Source of the DNA: an uncultured Rhodospirillaceae bacterium
GTDB lineage: Bacteria > Pseudomonadota > Alphaproteobacteria > Rhodospirillales > Magnetospirillaceae
DNA length: 64,000 bases
Direction: 5' to 3'
Assembly: GCA_937887565.1 (NCBI GenBank)
Contig: CALABS010000036.1
Location: 248,001-312,000 of the forward strand
This document shows, piece after piece, positions 16,422-24,643 of the stretch. The notes below the pieces were generated by a model. That model saw only the letters and a program-made list of their open reading frames with translations. It was not told the origin of the DNA and did no database searches. The position numbers and the translations under genes were made by a program. Within the stretch, counting starts at the first letter, position 1, and each line of letters opens with the position of its first letter.

Positions 16422-18512
16422 CTACGCCAGCCCCAGCCCCTTGCCGAAGGCCGAGGTGAAGCTATCGGCGTCCTCGTCCTGCAGGACGCGACCGAAGGCG
16501 GCGGTGGTCTTGGGGCCGATCCAGTGGTCGACCTTGAGGTCGGCGCCCAGGCCGTTCAGGGTCTCCTGCAGCACGCCCGCCTCGACCTTGGGCGCCCGGG
16601 TGTCGGCGGGATCGCGGAACAGCGGGCCGAAGATTGCATGGGTCTGTTTTTCCAGCCCGTCCACATTGCCTGTCTTCCGGGCGTTGCGGGCGAAGGTGTT
16701 GAAGCGGCCCAGCGCCAGGGCGTTTTCCACCTTCGGCGCGCCGACGCGGCCGACGGCGTTCTTGAGCGCGAAGTCGGTCCTGGGGCCGTACTGGCCGTCC
16801 TCGAGCAGCGGCGCCTGCCTGGTGTAGGGGCCCCAGGCCTCGCTGCGCTTGGGCATGGGCTGCCGGCCCAGCATGTTGAGGCCGCGCTGCAGCCCCTTGA
16901 CCGCGTCCACCACGCCGTCGAGCCCGGCGGCATCGGCCACCCTCTGGCCGATGCGGCCCGAGGCCTGGTAGAGGTCCTCGCCCTGGGGGGTGCGCGGCGG
17001 CGTCGGCTGTTCGGGGAGGACGACGCGGGCCACCGGCTCGACCGGCTTGCCGCCGTCATATGTCTGCTCGTCGTCGCCATAGACGTGGGTGTGCCAGTCC
17101 TGGACCTTCTCGTAGGCCAGAGCCTTCTGGGTATCGCCCGACCGCCAGCCGCGAAAGCCGGCCTGGGCGTGCCCGAGCACGTCCTTCATCTCGCCCTCGG
17201 TCCAGGCCTCCACCGGCTTGACCAACGCGGCCTCGCCGGGATTGGCCAGCGGTGTGGCCGCCCTCTCGGCGATGGCGGTGGCGCGGCGGTCGATGGGCGC
17301 TTTTTGTTCCGTTGTTATCTCGGCCGCCGCCGCCGACTTGATGCCGACCAATTCCTTGGCGATGTCCAGGCCCTTCTGGCCGAGCGCGGCCCAATCGACG
17401 CCTTCCTTACCGTGGTCTCGCTCGGGGCCGGACAGGAGTTGCGCTTCGGGGGCCTGGAGCGCAGGATCGGACGGAAGGCCTTGCGGCGGCTGGGCACCGG
17501 AGAAGACGGCGGGATCTACCTTGGGCCATTCGCTCCGGGTGGGCCAGGGAGCGTTCACCGGCCCGCCGGGGGGCTTCACGGCACCGGAGAGAATGCGCCT
17601 TTCGATCGCTTCCGGGGAGGGAAACTGCCCCGGAATGACCAGGCTTTGCCCCGTGCGGATGTGGTTGGGATCGGTGATGCCGTTGACCTTGGCGAGATCG
17701 GCCACTGAGACGCCGTGACGGGCGGCGATCTTGGACAGCGTGTCGCCCGGCTGGATGGTGGCGCCGCCATTGGCGGGCGCGGACGTCTTCGCCCCCTGGC
17801 GGGCCTGGACGGACTTGGCCCCACCGCCGCCCGGAGATCCGTGTTTCTTGTACTCATCTTTCAGGCTGGGATGGTTCGGATACTTGTCGGCGACGGCGCG
17901 GTAGGCCTCGGGGCTTTCCGGGTCGATGCCAAGCATGGCCGCGCGGTTGCGGCGGATGCGGCCGAAGTTGCGGTGTTTGAACCCCGTGTCGCCGATCTTG
18001 CCGCCATGGAAATCCGATTGCTCGGCCATGGCCTTGGCGTCGCCGTCCTTGATCGCCTGCTTGAGGCTGGGGAAGTTCTTCAGGCTCCCATTGGCGTAAT
18101 GGATGTCGAGCACGGCGGTCTTCTGACCGTCAGTCAGCTTGTTCCAATCCGCCTCGCCGATCTCGCCCTTGATCTTGCCGATCCGGGTGTTGATCTCGGC
18201 GTCGAGGCGGCGACGGTTTTCCGACTCGGGGAGGGACAGAGGGCTTCTGCCCTTGTCGCTCTGCAATTCCTTATTCGACAGCCCCCTGGCCCGCTTGAAC
18301 TCGGCCTTTTTCTCGGCCTCGGTCGCCGCGCGCAATTCACCGGAATGTGGGTCAAGGATTTCGAACGGTATGGCGACGAACGATTTCTCGTCATCGACAA
18401 GGAAGCCGGTGCCGACGGTCAGCTTGCCCTTGGTATCCTTGTACGGAGCGAATTCCGTGCCTTCGCTATCGGTGATGTGCTTGCGCATGCGCTGCGAAAG
18501 TTTGTTATCCAT
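16422..18512 (-). CDS. Effector-like protein: GH24 muramidase, LysM and shared C-terminal module
   Basis: 696 residues; AGGAG six bases before the ATG. Residues 1-190 resemble T4 lysozyme: Glu17 (DSEGTEF), Asp26 (YKDTKG) and Thr32 (LTVGTG) keep exactly the 9- and 6-residue spacing of the T4 Glu11-Asp20-Thr26 triad. A LysM domain follows (IQPGDTLSKIAARHGVSVA to GQSLVIPG). After a linker with GPERDHGKEG and KELVGIKSAAA comes the module shared with the 30.6 and 33.0 kb proteins. It includes HVYGDDEQTYDGGKPVEP and the repeats DGQYGPRTDFALK and DHWIGPKTTAAFGRVL, which look like peptidoglycan-binding units. It is head to head with a family of exported proteins 35 bases away. It could be a plain endolysin, but a SleB enzyme already sits beside the holin. 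Confidence 0.8.
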   Translation of the reverse strand: MDNKLSQRMRKHITDSEGTEFAPYKDTKGKLTVGTGFLVDDEKSFVAIPFEILDPHSGELRAATEAEKKAEFKRARGLSNKELQSDKGRSPLSLPESENRRRLDAEINTRIGKIKGEIGEADWNKLTDGQKTAVLDIHYANGSLKNFPSLKQAIKDGDAKAMAEQSDFHGGKIGDTGFKHRNFGRIRRNRAAMLGIDPESPEAYRAVADKYPNHPSLKDEYKKHGSPGGGGAKSVQARQGAKTSAPANGGATIQPGDTLSKIAARHGVSVADLAKVNGITDPNHIRTGQSLVIPGQFPSPEAIERRILSGAVKPPGGPVNAPWPTRSEWPKVDPAVFSGAQPPQGLPSDPALQAPEAQLLSGPERDHGKEGVDWAALGQKGLDIAKELVGIKSAAAAEITTEQKAPIDRRATAIAERAATPLANPGEAALVKPVEAWTEGEMKDVLGHAQAGFRGWRSGDTQKALAYEKVQDWHTHVYGDDEQTYDGGKPVEPVARVVLPEQPTPPRTPQGEDLYQASGRIGQRVADAAGLDGVVDAVKGLQRGLNMLGRQPMPKRSEAWGPYTRQAPLLEDGQYGPRTDFALKNAVGRVGAPKVENALALGRFNTFARNARKTGNVDGLEKQTHAIFGPLFRDPADTRAPKVEAGVLQETLNGLGADLKVDHWIGPKTTAAFGRVLQDEDADSFTSAFGKGLGLA

Positions 18513-18547
18513 GGTATTCTCCTGATGGTCGTCTGAGGGGTTGGAAA

Positions 18548-19117
18548 ATGCGATTTCTTGCGGTGCTGTTGGCGGTGTTTCTGGTTGCCGCCGGTCAACC
18601 GGCGTGGGCCTGGACAGAGACCCAGCCGGGTGATGAGGAATGGCCGGAAATTCCCGACCGAATGGGGATGAAGGCATTCCTGGGGACCTGGTTTCCCGAG
18701 TGCGACAATGGTGCCTTTCACGAAAATGGCGCCATGACCGTGCACGAGGGGGGACGGATCGGTTACAAGGCACGGGAGCCCTATCTTCCCACCCGCTATC
18801 GGGTGATCGAAGAAGCCCCCCATTACGTCGTCACATTGGTTCGGGCTTCGGATGGGGGCCTTCGCTTCTGGGCCTTCCGGCCCTTGGGCAAATCATTCCG
18901 CCCCCGCGGTTGGACCGAGATGACCTCCATCGGCATCAACGAATGTCGGGTCTATGGCGATGACGCGCGCAAGCAGGCGATCTGGAACTTCAGCGAGGCC
19001 GAACTGGTTGAATTCTGGAAGACCAACAAGTTCTGCCATCCCGCCTTGACGAAAAAGGTCGAGGGCGGATCGTACTGGGGTGGCCGGTGGGGGCAGGCAT
19101 GTCGTTTCGGACGTTGA
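18548..19117 (+). CDS. Exported four-Cys protein, tandem copy 1 (candidate immunity protein)
   Basis: 189 residues with a clear signal peptide (RFLAVLLAVFLVAAGQPAWAW, cleavage after AWA). The mature part starts TETQPGDEEWPEIP and has conserved Cys in PECDNGA, INEC, KFCHP and the final GQACR. The layout suggests a disulfide-stabilised periplasmic protein. It is divergent from the muramidase-effector gene, with 35 bases between starts, so both promoters would overlap. Three further copies follow. No family is recognised; immunity against the neighbouring muramidase is inferred from context only. Confidence 0.75.
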   Translation: MRFLAVLLAVFLVAAGQPAWAWTETQPGDEEWPEIPDRMGMKAFLGTWFPECDNGAFHENGAMTVHEGGRIGYKAREPYLPTRYRVIEEAPHYVVTLVRASDGGLRFWAFRPLGKSFRPRGWTEMTSIGINECRVYGDDARKQAIWNFSEAELVEFWKTNKFCHPALTKKVEGGSYWGGRWGQACRFGR

Positions 19118-19674
19118 TGGCCGGATTTGTGGCGGTGTTTCTTCTTGCCGCCAGTCAACCGGCCTGGGCCTACAGGGAGACCCAGCCAGGTGACGAGGAA
19201 TGGCCGGAAATTCCCGGCCGAATGGGGATGAAAGCCTTCCTGGGGACGTGGTCGCCCGAGTGCGACAATGGTGCGGTCCAAAAGGCAGGCAAGATGACCG
19301 TCCTCGAGGGAGGTCAATTCAGCTATGACAAAGAAACGGTGATGCCGCTGCGTTACCGTGTCATCGAGGAAACGCCCCATTACGTGGTGACGCTTGTCCA
19401 ATACTCCGGCGGTTATCTGGATTTCTGGGCCTTCCGGCCCTTGGGCAAGTCCTACCGCCCTCGCGGCTGGACCGAAATGACAACCATCGGCATAGATGAA
19501 TGCCCAATCTATGGCGACGAAGCGCGCAAGCAGGCGATCTGGGATTTCAGCGACACCGAATTGGTCGAGTTTTGGAAGACCAATAAGTTCTGCCATCCCT
19601 CCTTGACTGAAAAGGCGAGGATCAGCCCGTACTGGGGCGGTGACTGGGGGCAGGCGTGCTACTACGCCCGTTGA
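19099..19674 (+). CDS. Exported four-Cys protein, tandem copy 2
   Basis: 191 residues from an ATG inside the end of copy 1 (19-base overlap), with GGGGGCAGG upstream. The signal peptide is followed by YRETQPGDEEWPEIPGRMG. The same Cys pattern is kept (PECDNGA, IDECP, KFCHP, GQACYY). The middle differs most from copy 1 (KAGKMTVLEGGQFSYDKE), so copies have diverged there. The overlap implies coupled translation along the array. Confidence 0.75.
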   Translation: MSFRTLMAGFVAVFLLAASQPAWAYRETQPGDEEWPEIPGRMGMKAFLGTWSPECDNGAVQKAGKMTVLEGGQFSYDKETVMPLRYRVIEETPHYVVTLVQYSGGYLDFWAFRPLGKSYRPRGWTEMTTIGIDECPIYGDEARKQAIWDFSDTELVEFWKTNKFCHPSLTEKARISPYWGGDWGQACYYAR

Positions 19675-20234
19675 TTTTGGCTCTCGCCGCGGTGTTTCTG
19701 GTTGCCGCCGGTCAACCGGCCTGGGCCTATTTGGAGACCCAGCCGGGTGATGAGGAATGGCCGGAAATTCCTGGCCGGAACGGGATGAAGGCATTCCTGA
19801 ACACCTGGTCACCCCAGTGCGATCACGGTGCGTACCAAGAGAACGGCGACATGACCGTGCATGAGGGCGGGCGGATTACCTATAAGGCGCGGGAGCCTTA
19901 TCTTCCGACCGGCTATCGGGTGATCGAGGAAACGCCGTATTACGTTGTGACATTGGTACGGACGCCCGAGGGCGACATCTATTTCTGGGCCTTCCGCCCC
20001 TTGGGCAAATCGTTCCGACCCCGCGGCTGGACCGAAATGACCACCATCGGCATCAATGAGTGCTTGGTCTACGGCGACGAGGCGCGCAAGCAGGAGATCT
20101 GGAATTTCAGCGACGCTGAATTGACCACGTTTTGGAAAACTAACAAATTCTGCCACCCAACCCTGACTGAGAAGTCATGGAGCAGCCCGTATTGGGGTGG
20201 TCGTTGGTATCAGCCATGCTATTACGCACGATGA
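19656..20234 (+). CDS. Exported four-Cys protein, tandem copy 3
   Basis: 192 residues from a GTG within the last codons of copy 2, again preceded by GGGGGCAGG. The signal peptide (LILALAAVFLVAAGQPAWAY) and mature part resemble copy 1 more than copy 2 in the middle (MTVHEGGRITYKAREPYLP). All four Cys positions are retained. Confidence 0.75.
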   Translation: MLLRPLILALAAVFLVAAGQPAWAYLETQPGDEEWPEIPGRNGMKAFLNTWSPQCDHGAYQENGDMTVHEGGRITYKAREPYLPTGYRVIEETPYYVVTLVRTPEGDIYFWAFRPLGKSFRPRGWTEMTTIGINECLVYGDEARKQEIWNFSDAELTTFWKTNKFCHPTLTEKSWSSPYWGGRWYQPCYYAR

Positions 20235-20521
20235 TGTCCGGATTTGTGGCGGTGTTTCTTGTTGCCGTCGGTCAACCGGCCTGGGCCTATTTGGAGACCC
20301 AGCCGGGTGATGAGGAATGGCCGGAAATTCCCGGCCGAATGGGGATGAAAGCCTTCCTGGGGACGTGGTCGCCCGAGTGCGACGATGGTGCGGTCCAAAA
20401 AGCAGGCAAGATGACCGTCCTCGAGGGCATCAACAACCGTATCAAGGTCATCAAGCGCATGGCCTACGGCTACCGCGACGACGCCTACTTCTTCCTCAAA
20501 ATCCGGGCCGCTTTCCCCTGA
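20216..20521 (+). pseudogene. Exported four-Cys protein, tandem copy 4, truncated by transposase remnant
   Basis: The start overlaps copy 3 by 19 bases. The signal peptide and about 60 mature residues match copy 2 closely (KAGKMTVLEG). After LEG the protein switches to INNRIKVIKRMAYGY, the end of an ISL3-type transposase. Only the first conserved Cys remains, so the product is probably non-functional. Confidence 0.75.
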
Positions 20522-21076
20522 GTTCCGTGATGAACCAAAAAAAGAGGCCGCCTCATTGCGACCTCTTGTTGCGGCACCAACAGGATTATTGGCTAACGGA
20601 TAGTTATCACTCTGTCTGGCCCAGTTCCTTTGAAGACAAGAGTAACCGGAAAAAAATTTTTTCTGGTCCTCACACGCTCGTTGAAAAGCCGCTTGTTCTC
20701 CGACAATGCCGCATGGATTCAACGTAGCTTCAATTAGCCGAGATATAACCACACGATCTTCCAGCACAACTGCGTTGAACGCGAAAGCCTCACAATATTC
20801 AAACAACGGGCAATAAGCCAACTTGGGGACAAACTTCGGTATTCGGCACGCTGGGTTTTGAGAAGAGACGTGCTCTCCTTGACACAAGCTTTCCATAGCA
20901 TCGTCTGGAATAGCTAATTTTTGCCGGATGGCGGCCTCTCGGATGGAACCACCCCAGTCGTGCCAATAGCCGAGATAAACGAAAAGCCCTCCCCACGCCA
21001 AAAGCAGACCGCCCACGAGGATTGCCAATGCCCGCACAATCCACCGTGCTTTGGCCCAAAGAGCGGTTCTCACCAT
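20222..21076 (-). CDS. Membrane-anchored cargo protein whose frame runs into IS and antisense sequence
   Basis: The start at 21076 has AAGGA upstream. The first 170 or so residues look genuine: a TM segment at about 13-36 (RALAILVGGLLLAWGGLFVYLGY), then a periplasmic part with several Cys (SLCQGEH, NPACRIP, YCPLFEYCEAF, NPCGIVG, SCLQRNW). Base composition here is much less GC-rich than the phage genes. The frame then passes through a good minus-strand terminator and reads antisense of copy 4. The authentic stop was probably near 20570 and has been lost. Function unknown. Confidence 0.55.
   Translation of the reverse strand: MVRTALWAKARWIVRALAILVGGLLLAWGGLFVYLGYWHDWGGSIREAAIRQKLAIPDDAMESLCQGEHVSSQNPACRIPKFVPKLAYCPLFEYCEAFAFNAVVLEDRVVISRLIEATLNPCGIVGEQAAFQRACEDQKKFFSGYSCLQRNWARQSDNYPLANNPVGAATRGRNEAASFFGSSRNSGESGPDFEEEVGVVAVAVGHALDDLDTVVDALEDGHLACFLDRTIVALGRPRPQEGFHPHSAGNFRPFLITRLGLQIGPGRLTDGNKKHRHKSGHHRA
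20426..20533 (+). mobile_element. ISL3-family transposase remnant, last ~35 codons
   Basis: GINNRIKVIKRMAYGYRDD followed by AYFFLKIRAAFP is the typical C-terminus of ISL3-type DDE transposases. The expected final residues GVPR are interrupted by two TGA codons. Nothing else of the element is present here. The junction with copy 4 lies at a shared CTCGAGGG. Confidence 0.7.
20537..20567 (-). terminator. Intrinsic terminator for the 21.0 kb cargo gene
   Basis: On the minus strand, stem AAGAGGUCGC/GCGGCCUCUU (one G-U pair) with a 6-base loop is followed by seven T. It marks where the upstream gene should end. Confidence 0.7.
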
Positions 21077-21226
21077 GGAAATTTCCTTCGGCTCCGGTTC
21101 GGCAAGCGTGCAACCGGAGTGAGCACCCGTCAAGCGCCACCGTACGTCGCCCTATTCCGCCTGCTTGACCATTCGGTCGTCGCTCGGGGTGAGCGGGGGG
21201 CGGGGCCAGGGACATTCCGGATGACG

Positions 21227-21259
21227 GCCGCCCGCCCGCCGGAACGGCGGGCGGGCGGC
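21227..21259 (-). terminator. Long perfect hairpin after the 145-residue phage gene
   Basis: A 15-base perfect GC stem with a GAA loop lies 6 bases after the stop at 21265. No T-run is present, so it may be an RNA-stability or Rho-independent-like element of lower efficiency. Confidence 0.5.
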
Positions 21260-21264
21260 GCGGG

Positions 21265-21702
21265 CTACTTGGTGATCCAGGGCTTCAGGATGCTCATGCC
21301 CTGGCCGATGGTCTGCAGGCCCTGGGCCAGGCCGGCGGCGGACGATCCGCCGGACTGGCCCGCCGACTGGGCCTCGTGCCGCAGGCTGGCGTCGGCGTAG
21401 GAATCGGCGATGCCCTGCTGGGCGTTGCGGGCCATGCCCTGCATCAGGGCCTGGCCGGACCCGCCGGCGAAGCCGACGCCGCCGGCGGCCAGCGCCGCCC
21501 GGGACGAGGCGAGCTGGCGCTTGAGCAGATCCTGCTGCCGCTTCGTCTGCTGCTCGTGCTGCTGCCACAGCATCTTGTTCTGCACCTCCGCCTGCTGCGC
21601 CTGGGCCTTGGCGTTGCCCCGGGCCTGCTGGTCCTGGGCGGCCAGGCCGGCAAGGCCGGAGGCGGCGTTCACTGCCAACATGACTTCTTCGAATCCACCC
21701 AT
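21265..21702 (-). CDS. Small helical phage structural protein
   Basis: 145 residues beginning MGGFEEVMLAVNAASGLAG, with a long Gln-rich helix (VQNKMLWQQHEQQTKRQQD) and a Gly/Ala-rich second half. It is of the type often found next to terminase in podoviruses, possibly a minor head or internal protein. No motif gives a firm function. It follows terL in the same direction. Confidence 0.55.
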   Translation of the reverse strand: MGGFEEVMLAVNAASGLAGLAAQDQQARGNAKAQAQQAEVQNKMLWQQHEQQTKRQQDLLKRQLASSRAALAAGGVGFAGGSGQALMQGMARNAQQGIADSYADASLRHEAQSAGQSGGSSAAGLAQGLQTIGQGMSILKPWITK

Positions 21703-21730
21703 GACGAAACTCCTTTCCTTGTCTGGTCGG

Positions 21731-23215
21731 TCAAATCTCGAATTCGGTTTCCGCCTTCAGCCCGCCGCCGCCGGGGCGCCAGTCGCGGCGCTCCGACAGC
21801 GGCACGTTGGGCCGGCCCAGCCGGACCGGCTGGGACAACAGGCACCCCGCGACGGCGTCGAGGCCGTCGTCGCGGGCCTTGCCGCCGGGCCGCCATTCGC
21901 GCATCTCGGCGACGAAGGGCGTCGCCCACACCGAGCGGTGGGCATAGAGCGCCCCGGCCGCCAGCACGGCGTCGAAGGCGTCGACGATGCGCTGGTCCTT
22001 GGACCGCGTGCTGGCCTGCTCGACCACGGCGCAGGGGGTGCCCTGGGCCGCCAGCTCGCGGCGCAGCAGCCCGGGCAGGAAGCGGCCGATGCCGTTGGTT
22101 TCCAGCGTCACCGCCGGCAAATGCAGGTCGCGCACGAAGGCGGCCACCTGGCGGCACAGCTGGGTGGCCTCGTCCACGTCGGCACGCGCCGGGTCGTGGG
22201 TCAGGTATTTCACCCGGTGCAGCCAATAGCCGCCGTCCTCGGCGGTGAACACGGCAGCCACCACCGAGGAATCGCCCTTGCCGGGCGCCCCGTAGCTGGG
22301 GTCCCACCAGCACGCGGCCGACACCAGCCGCTGGCCGGCCAGCGACAGCACCGGCAGCCGGTTGCCCTCGGCGTAGACCAACTCGGCCTCGTAGAGGCGC
22401 AGGCGGTCGGGGTCGAGGCGGCCGTCGGCGATGTTGACGGGACGCAGCATCATCTGGCTGTCGAACTTGTTGGGCCCCGTCCGCTTGCGGATGGCGCCCA
22501 CCCGCTCGGCGGGGAAGCGCTCGGGCCAGGCGCTCTTGCCCCGGGCATCCACCAGCGGAATCTCCAGGCGGTCGAAACCGTCGAGGAACGGGCGGTCCTC
22601 GCCGGCCTCCAGCCGGGGCTCGGCGGCGTAGATGGTGTAGTAGGAATGCGGCGTGCCGACATAGAGCTGAAGGCCGCCGGGCACCAGCACGTATTCGATC
22701 TCGGCCAGCCGCTCGCGCAGGTCGGCCCGCTTGGGGGCGGTGTCGCAGGTGTTGGGCACCTCGACGTCGTCGCAGAGGACGATGTCGGCGCGCGAGCCGG
22801 TGATGTTGGCCCCGATGCCCTTGGCGACCATGGAGGGATCGCGCAGCTCGCCGGGGCGGTTGACGGTGAACTGGTCGCTCGCCCACTGCTCGCGCCGCCG
22901 GGGCTTGAGGGCGGCGGTGAGCGGATGGCGCTCGACGATGCGCTTGACGTTGCGGACCATCTTCTTGGCCAGGGCGAAGTCGGCGGCCAAAACCATGATG
23001 CGCAGGTTGGGGTCGGCCATCAGCACCCAGGCGCAGAACAGGCCGACGATGGTGGACTTGCCGGAATTGCGGAAGGCCATCAGCAGCAGCTCGCGCCGGG
23101 TGCCGCGCCAGCCGGCCGACAGCCAGCGCGCCATGCGCAGGTGGTGGCGGGGGGTGCCCTGGCCCAGGCGCTGGTTCCAGATCCAGACGAATTCGGGGAA
23201 GTCGGGTGTCTTCAT
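21731..23215 (-). CDS. terL: Phage terminase large subunit
   Basis: 494 residues. The ATPase domain has Walker A at 47-55 (FRNSGKST) and Walker B with the DD pair at 149-150 (ADIVLCDDVEV). It is followed by a coupling motif (VGTPHSYYT). The C-terminal nuclease domain has acidic motifs in WWDPSYG and ETNGIG, and KARDDGLDAVAG. It packages DNA into procapsids through the portal and is full length. The stop-start overlap with the terS-like gene (ATGA at 23212-23215) supports the pairing. Confidence 0.92.
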   Translation of the reverse strand: MKTPDFPEFVWIWNQRLGQGTPRHHLRMARWLSAGWRGTRRELLLMAFRNSGKSTIVGLFCAWVLMADPNLRIMVLAADFALAKKMVRNVKRIVERHPLTAALKPRRREQWASDQFTVNRPGELRDPSMVAKGIGANITGSRADIVLCDDVEVPNTCDTAPKRADLRERLAEIEYVLVPGGLQLYVGTPHSYYTIYAAEPRLEAGEDRPFLDGFDRLEIPLVDARGKSAWPERFPAERVGAIRKRTGPNKFDSQMMLRPVNIADGRLDPDRLRLYEAELVYAEGNRLPVLSLAGQRLVSAACWWDPSYGAPGKGDSSVVAAVFTAEDGGYWLHRVKYLTHDPARADVDEATQLCRQVAAFVRDLHLPAVTLETNGIGRFLPGLLRRELAAQGTPCAVVEQASTRSKDQRIVDAFDAVLAAGALYAHRSVWATPFVAEMREWRPGGKARDDGLDAVAGCLLSQPVRLGRPNVPLSERRDWRPGGGGLKAETEFEI

Positions 23216-23511
23216 TCGTCCTCCTCCAGGCCGTCGAGCGCCGCGCGGGCGTCGGCCAGCAGGCGGTCGAGGCCGGATACGGCATCGGGTTCGGGCTCGT
23301 CGGCCTTGCCCTCGGCCCAGCGGGCCAGTTTCACCAGCACCTCCACATGGGCCAGCGCCGCCTTGGCCGCCGCGTGCCAGGCGGCGAAGCCCTTGGCGTC
23401 GGGCGGCGGCTCGTCGGCGGCGAAACGGCCATAGCCGTCCAGCGCCGCCTGGATGCGCGCCGGCAGCACGGCCTGAAGGCGCCGTCGCAGGGTTTCGAGA
23501 TCCTCGGGCAT
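23212..23511 (-). CDS. Terminase small subunit-like protein
   Basis: 99 residues, alpha-helical and acidic (ends GLEEDE). No DNA-binding motif is obvious, but size, position just before terL and the ATGA overlap are those of a podoviral small terminase. It would recognise phage DNA for packaging. Confidence 0.6.
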   Translation of the reverse strand: MPEDLETLRRRLQAVLPARIQAALDGYGRFAADEPPPDAKGFAAWHAAAKAALAHVEVLVKLARWAEGKADEPEPDAVSGLDRLLADARAALDGLEEDE

Positions 23512-23522
23512 GGAATGTCTCC

Positions 23523-23559
23523 GAAAAAGCGGAAGGCCCCGCCGAGGCGGGGCCTTCCG
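23523..23559 (-). terminator. Intrinsic terminator after the glycine-rich fibre gene
   Basis: Perfect 13-base stem GGAAGGCCCCGCC/GGCGGGGCCTTCC with T-run on the minus strand. It separates the tail-fibre genes from terS-terL. Confidence 0.8.
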
Positions 23560-23587
23560 AGGGGGTCAGGCCGCAATTTGTCCGCTG

Positions 23588-24643
23588 TCAGTAGATCAGG
23601 ACCGCGCGGCCATCGGCGCCGGGTGTGGTGGGCAGGATCTGTCCATCTCCGGCGCCGGCTCGGTCGGGGTCGGCATCCTGGGAGGCCCGGCCGATGATAC
23701 AGCCCGGCCCGAAGGACGAGCCGGCACCGCCGGCGGAGGCGTAGAGACCGCCGCCGCCGCCGCCGCCATAGCCGCCGCCGCCGCCGGCACCGCTCGAGGT
23801 GATGCCGGAGCCGCCGCCGTGACCACCATGGCCGCCTGCGCTTCGTCCACGCCCTCCTCCGGCGGGAAGGGGCACGGGGCTCTGCGCCAGCGCCCCGCCA
23901 CCGCCGCCGCCACCGGAACCGTCGGCACCGCCACCACCGCCACCACCACCGTAGGAGAGGTTCGTGGCGTTGAAGCCGCCATCTTCCCCATCGGTTCCTC
24001 CGGTGCCGCCGGAACCTCCGGGAGCCGGCGAGCCGGTTCCACCACCCGCGCTGGAGTGGCGGAGGCTCGTGCCGTTTCCACCGGCCCCGCCCGCGGTGAT
24101 GGTGCCGCCACCGCCACCGCCGCCGGAAAAGGAATTGGCGCCGCCGCCGCCGCCACTTCCGTCGCCGTTGCCAGCGTGAGCGCCCTGGGCCGTGAAATAC
24201 GGCGCCATGCCACCATCGCCGAAGTTGCCGCCGCCACCGCCGCCGGCTACCGCCAGCAACGTGCCGGAAGACCGACGCAGGCTGGTGCCACCGCCGCCGC
24301 TGGATGCGGCATAGGAGGACGCCACAAAGCCGCCGCCGCCGCCCTGGCCATCGCCCGGCGAGGGTTCGACCGTCGCATCGCCGCCACGTCCGAGACGAAT
24401 GACGACGCTGGTCGGCTTCGCCAACGCCCCCCTGACGGAGGCGCCGTCACCGCCGTTGCAGGTGGCGCCGCCGCCCCAGAGCTTGATGCCCAGGGTTCCG
24501 GTGCCACGGGTCCTGTAAATGTGCATTGCGGCGAACCGGCCGCGCTGCGGCTGGCCGAAATCGCCGGTGAAGACATATTTGCTGCCGACCGGGTCAAGAC
24601 GCCCCGGCAGGCCCGCCCTCAGATGCAGGGATGAGAATCGCAT
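23588..24643 (-). CDS. Glycine-rich tail tip/fibre protein
   Basis: 351 residues from the ATG at 24643, which overlaps the upstream stop by one base. After a short N-terminus (MRFSSLHLRAGLPG) and IYRTRGTGTLGIKLWGGG come long runs of Gly with interspersed Ser/Ala, up to residue 320 or so. Such sequences occur in phage tip adhesins that form polyglycine-type helical sandwiches, where the variable tips contact receptors. It ends DGRAVLIY, a hydrophobic strand. It is not one of the mycobacterial Gly-rich families. Confidence 0.7.
   Translation of the reverse strand: MRFSSLHLRAGLPGRLDPVGSKYVFTGDFGQPQRGRFAAMHIYRTRGTGTLGIKLWGGGATCNGGDGASVRGALAKPTSVVIRLGRGGDATVEPSPGDGQGGGGGFVASSYAASSGGGGTSLRRSSGTLLAVAGGGGGGNFGDGGMAPYFTAQGAHAGNGDGSGGGGGANSFSGGGGGGGTITAGGAGGNGTSLRHSSAGGGTGSPAPGGSGGTGGTDGEDGGFNATNLSYGGGGGGGGADGSGGGGGGGALAQSPVPLPAGGGRGRSAGGHGGHGGGSGITSSGAGGGGGYGGGGGGGLYASAGGAGSSFGPGCIIGRASQDADPDRAGAGDGQILPTTPGADGRAVLIY

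Noticed and set aside
23588..24643. Long tandem Gly/GC repeats looking like a satellite or PE_PGRS-type gene
   Set aside because: The frame is in the fibre operon with good start, stop and terminator, so it is read as a phage tip protein.
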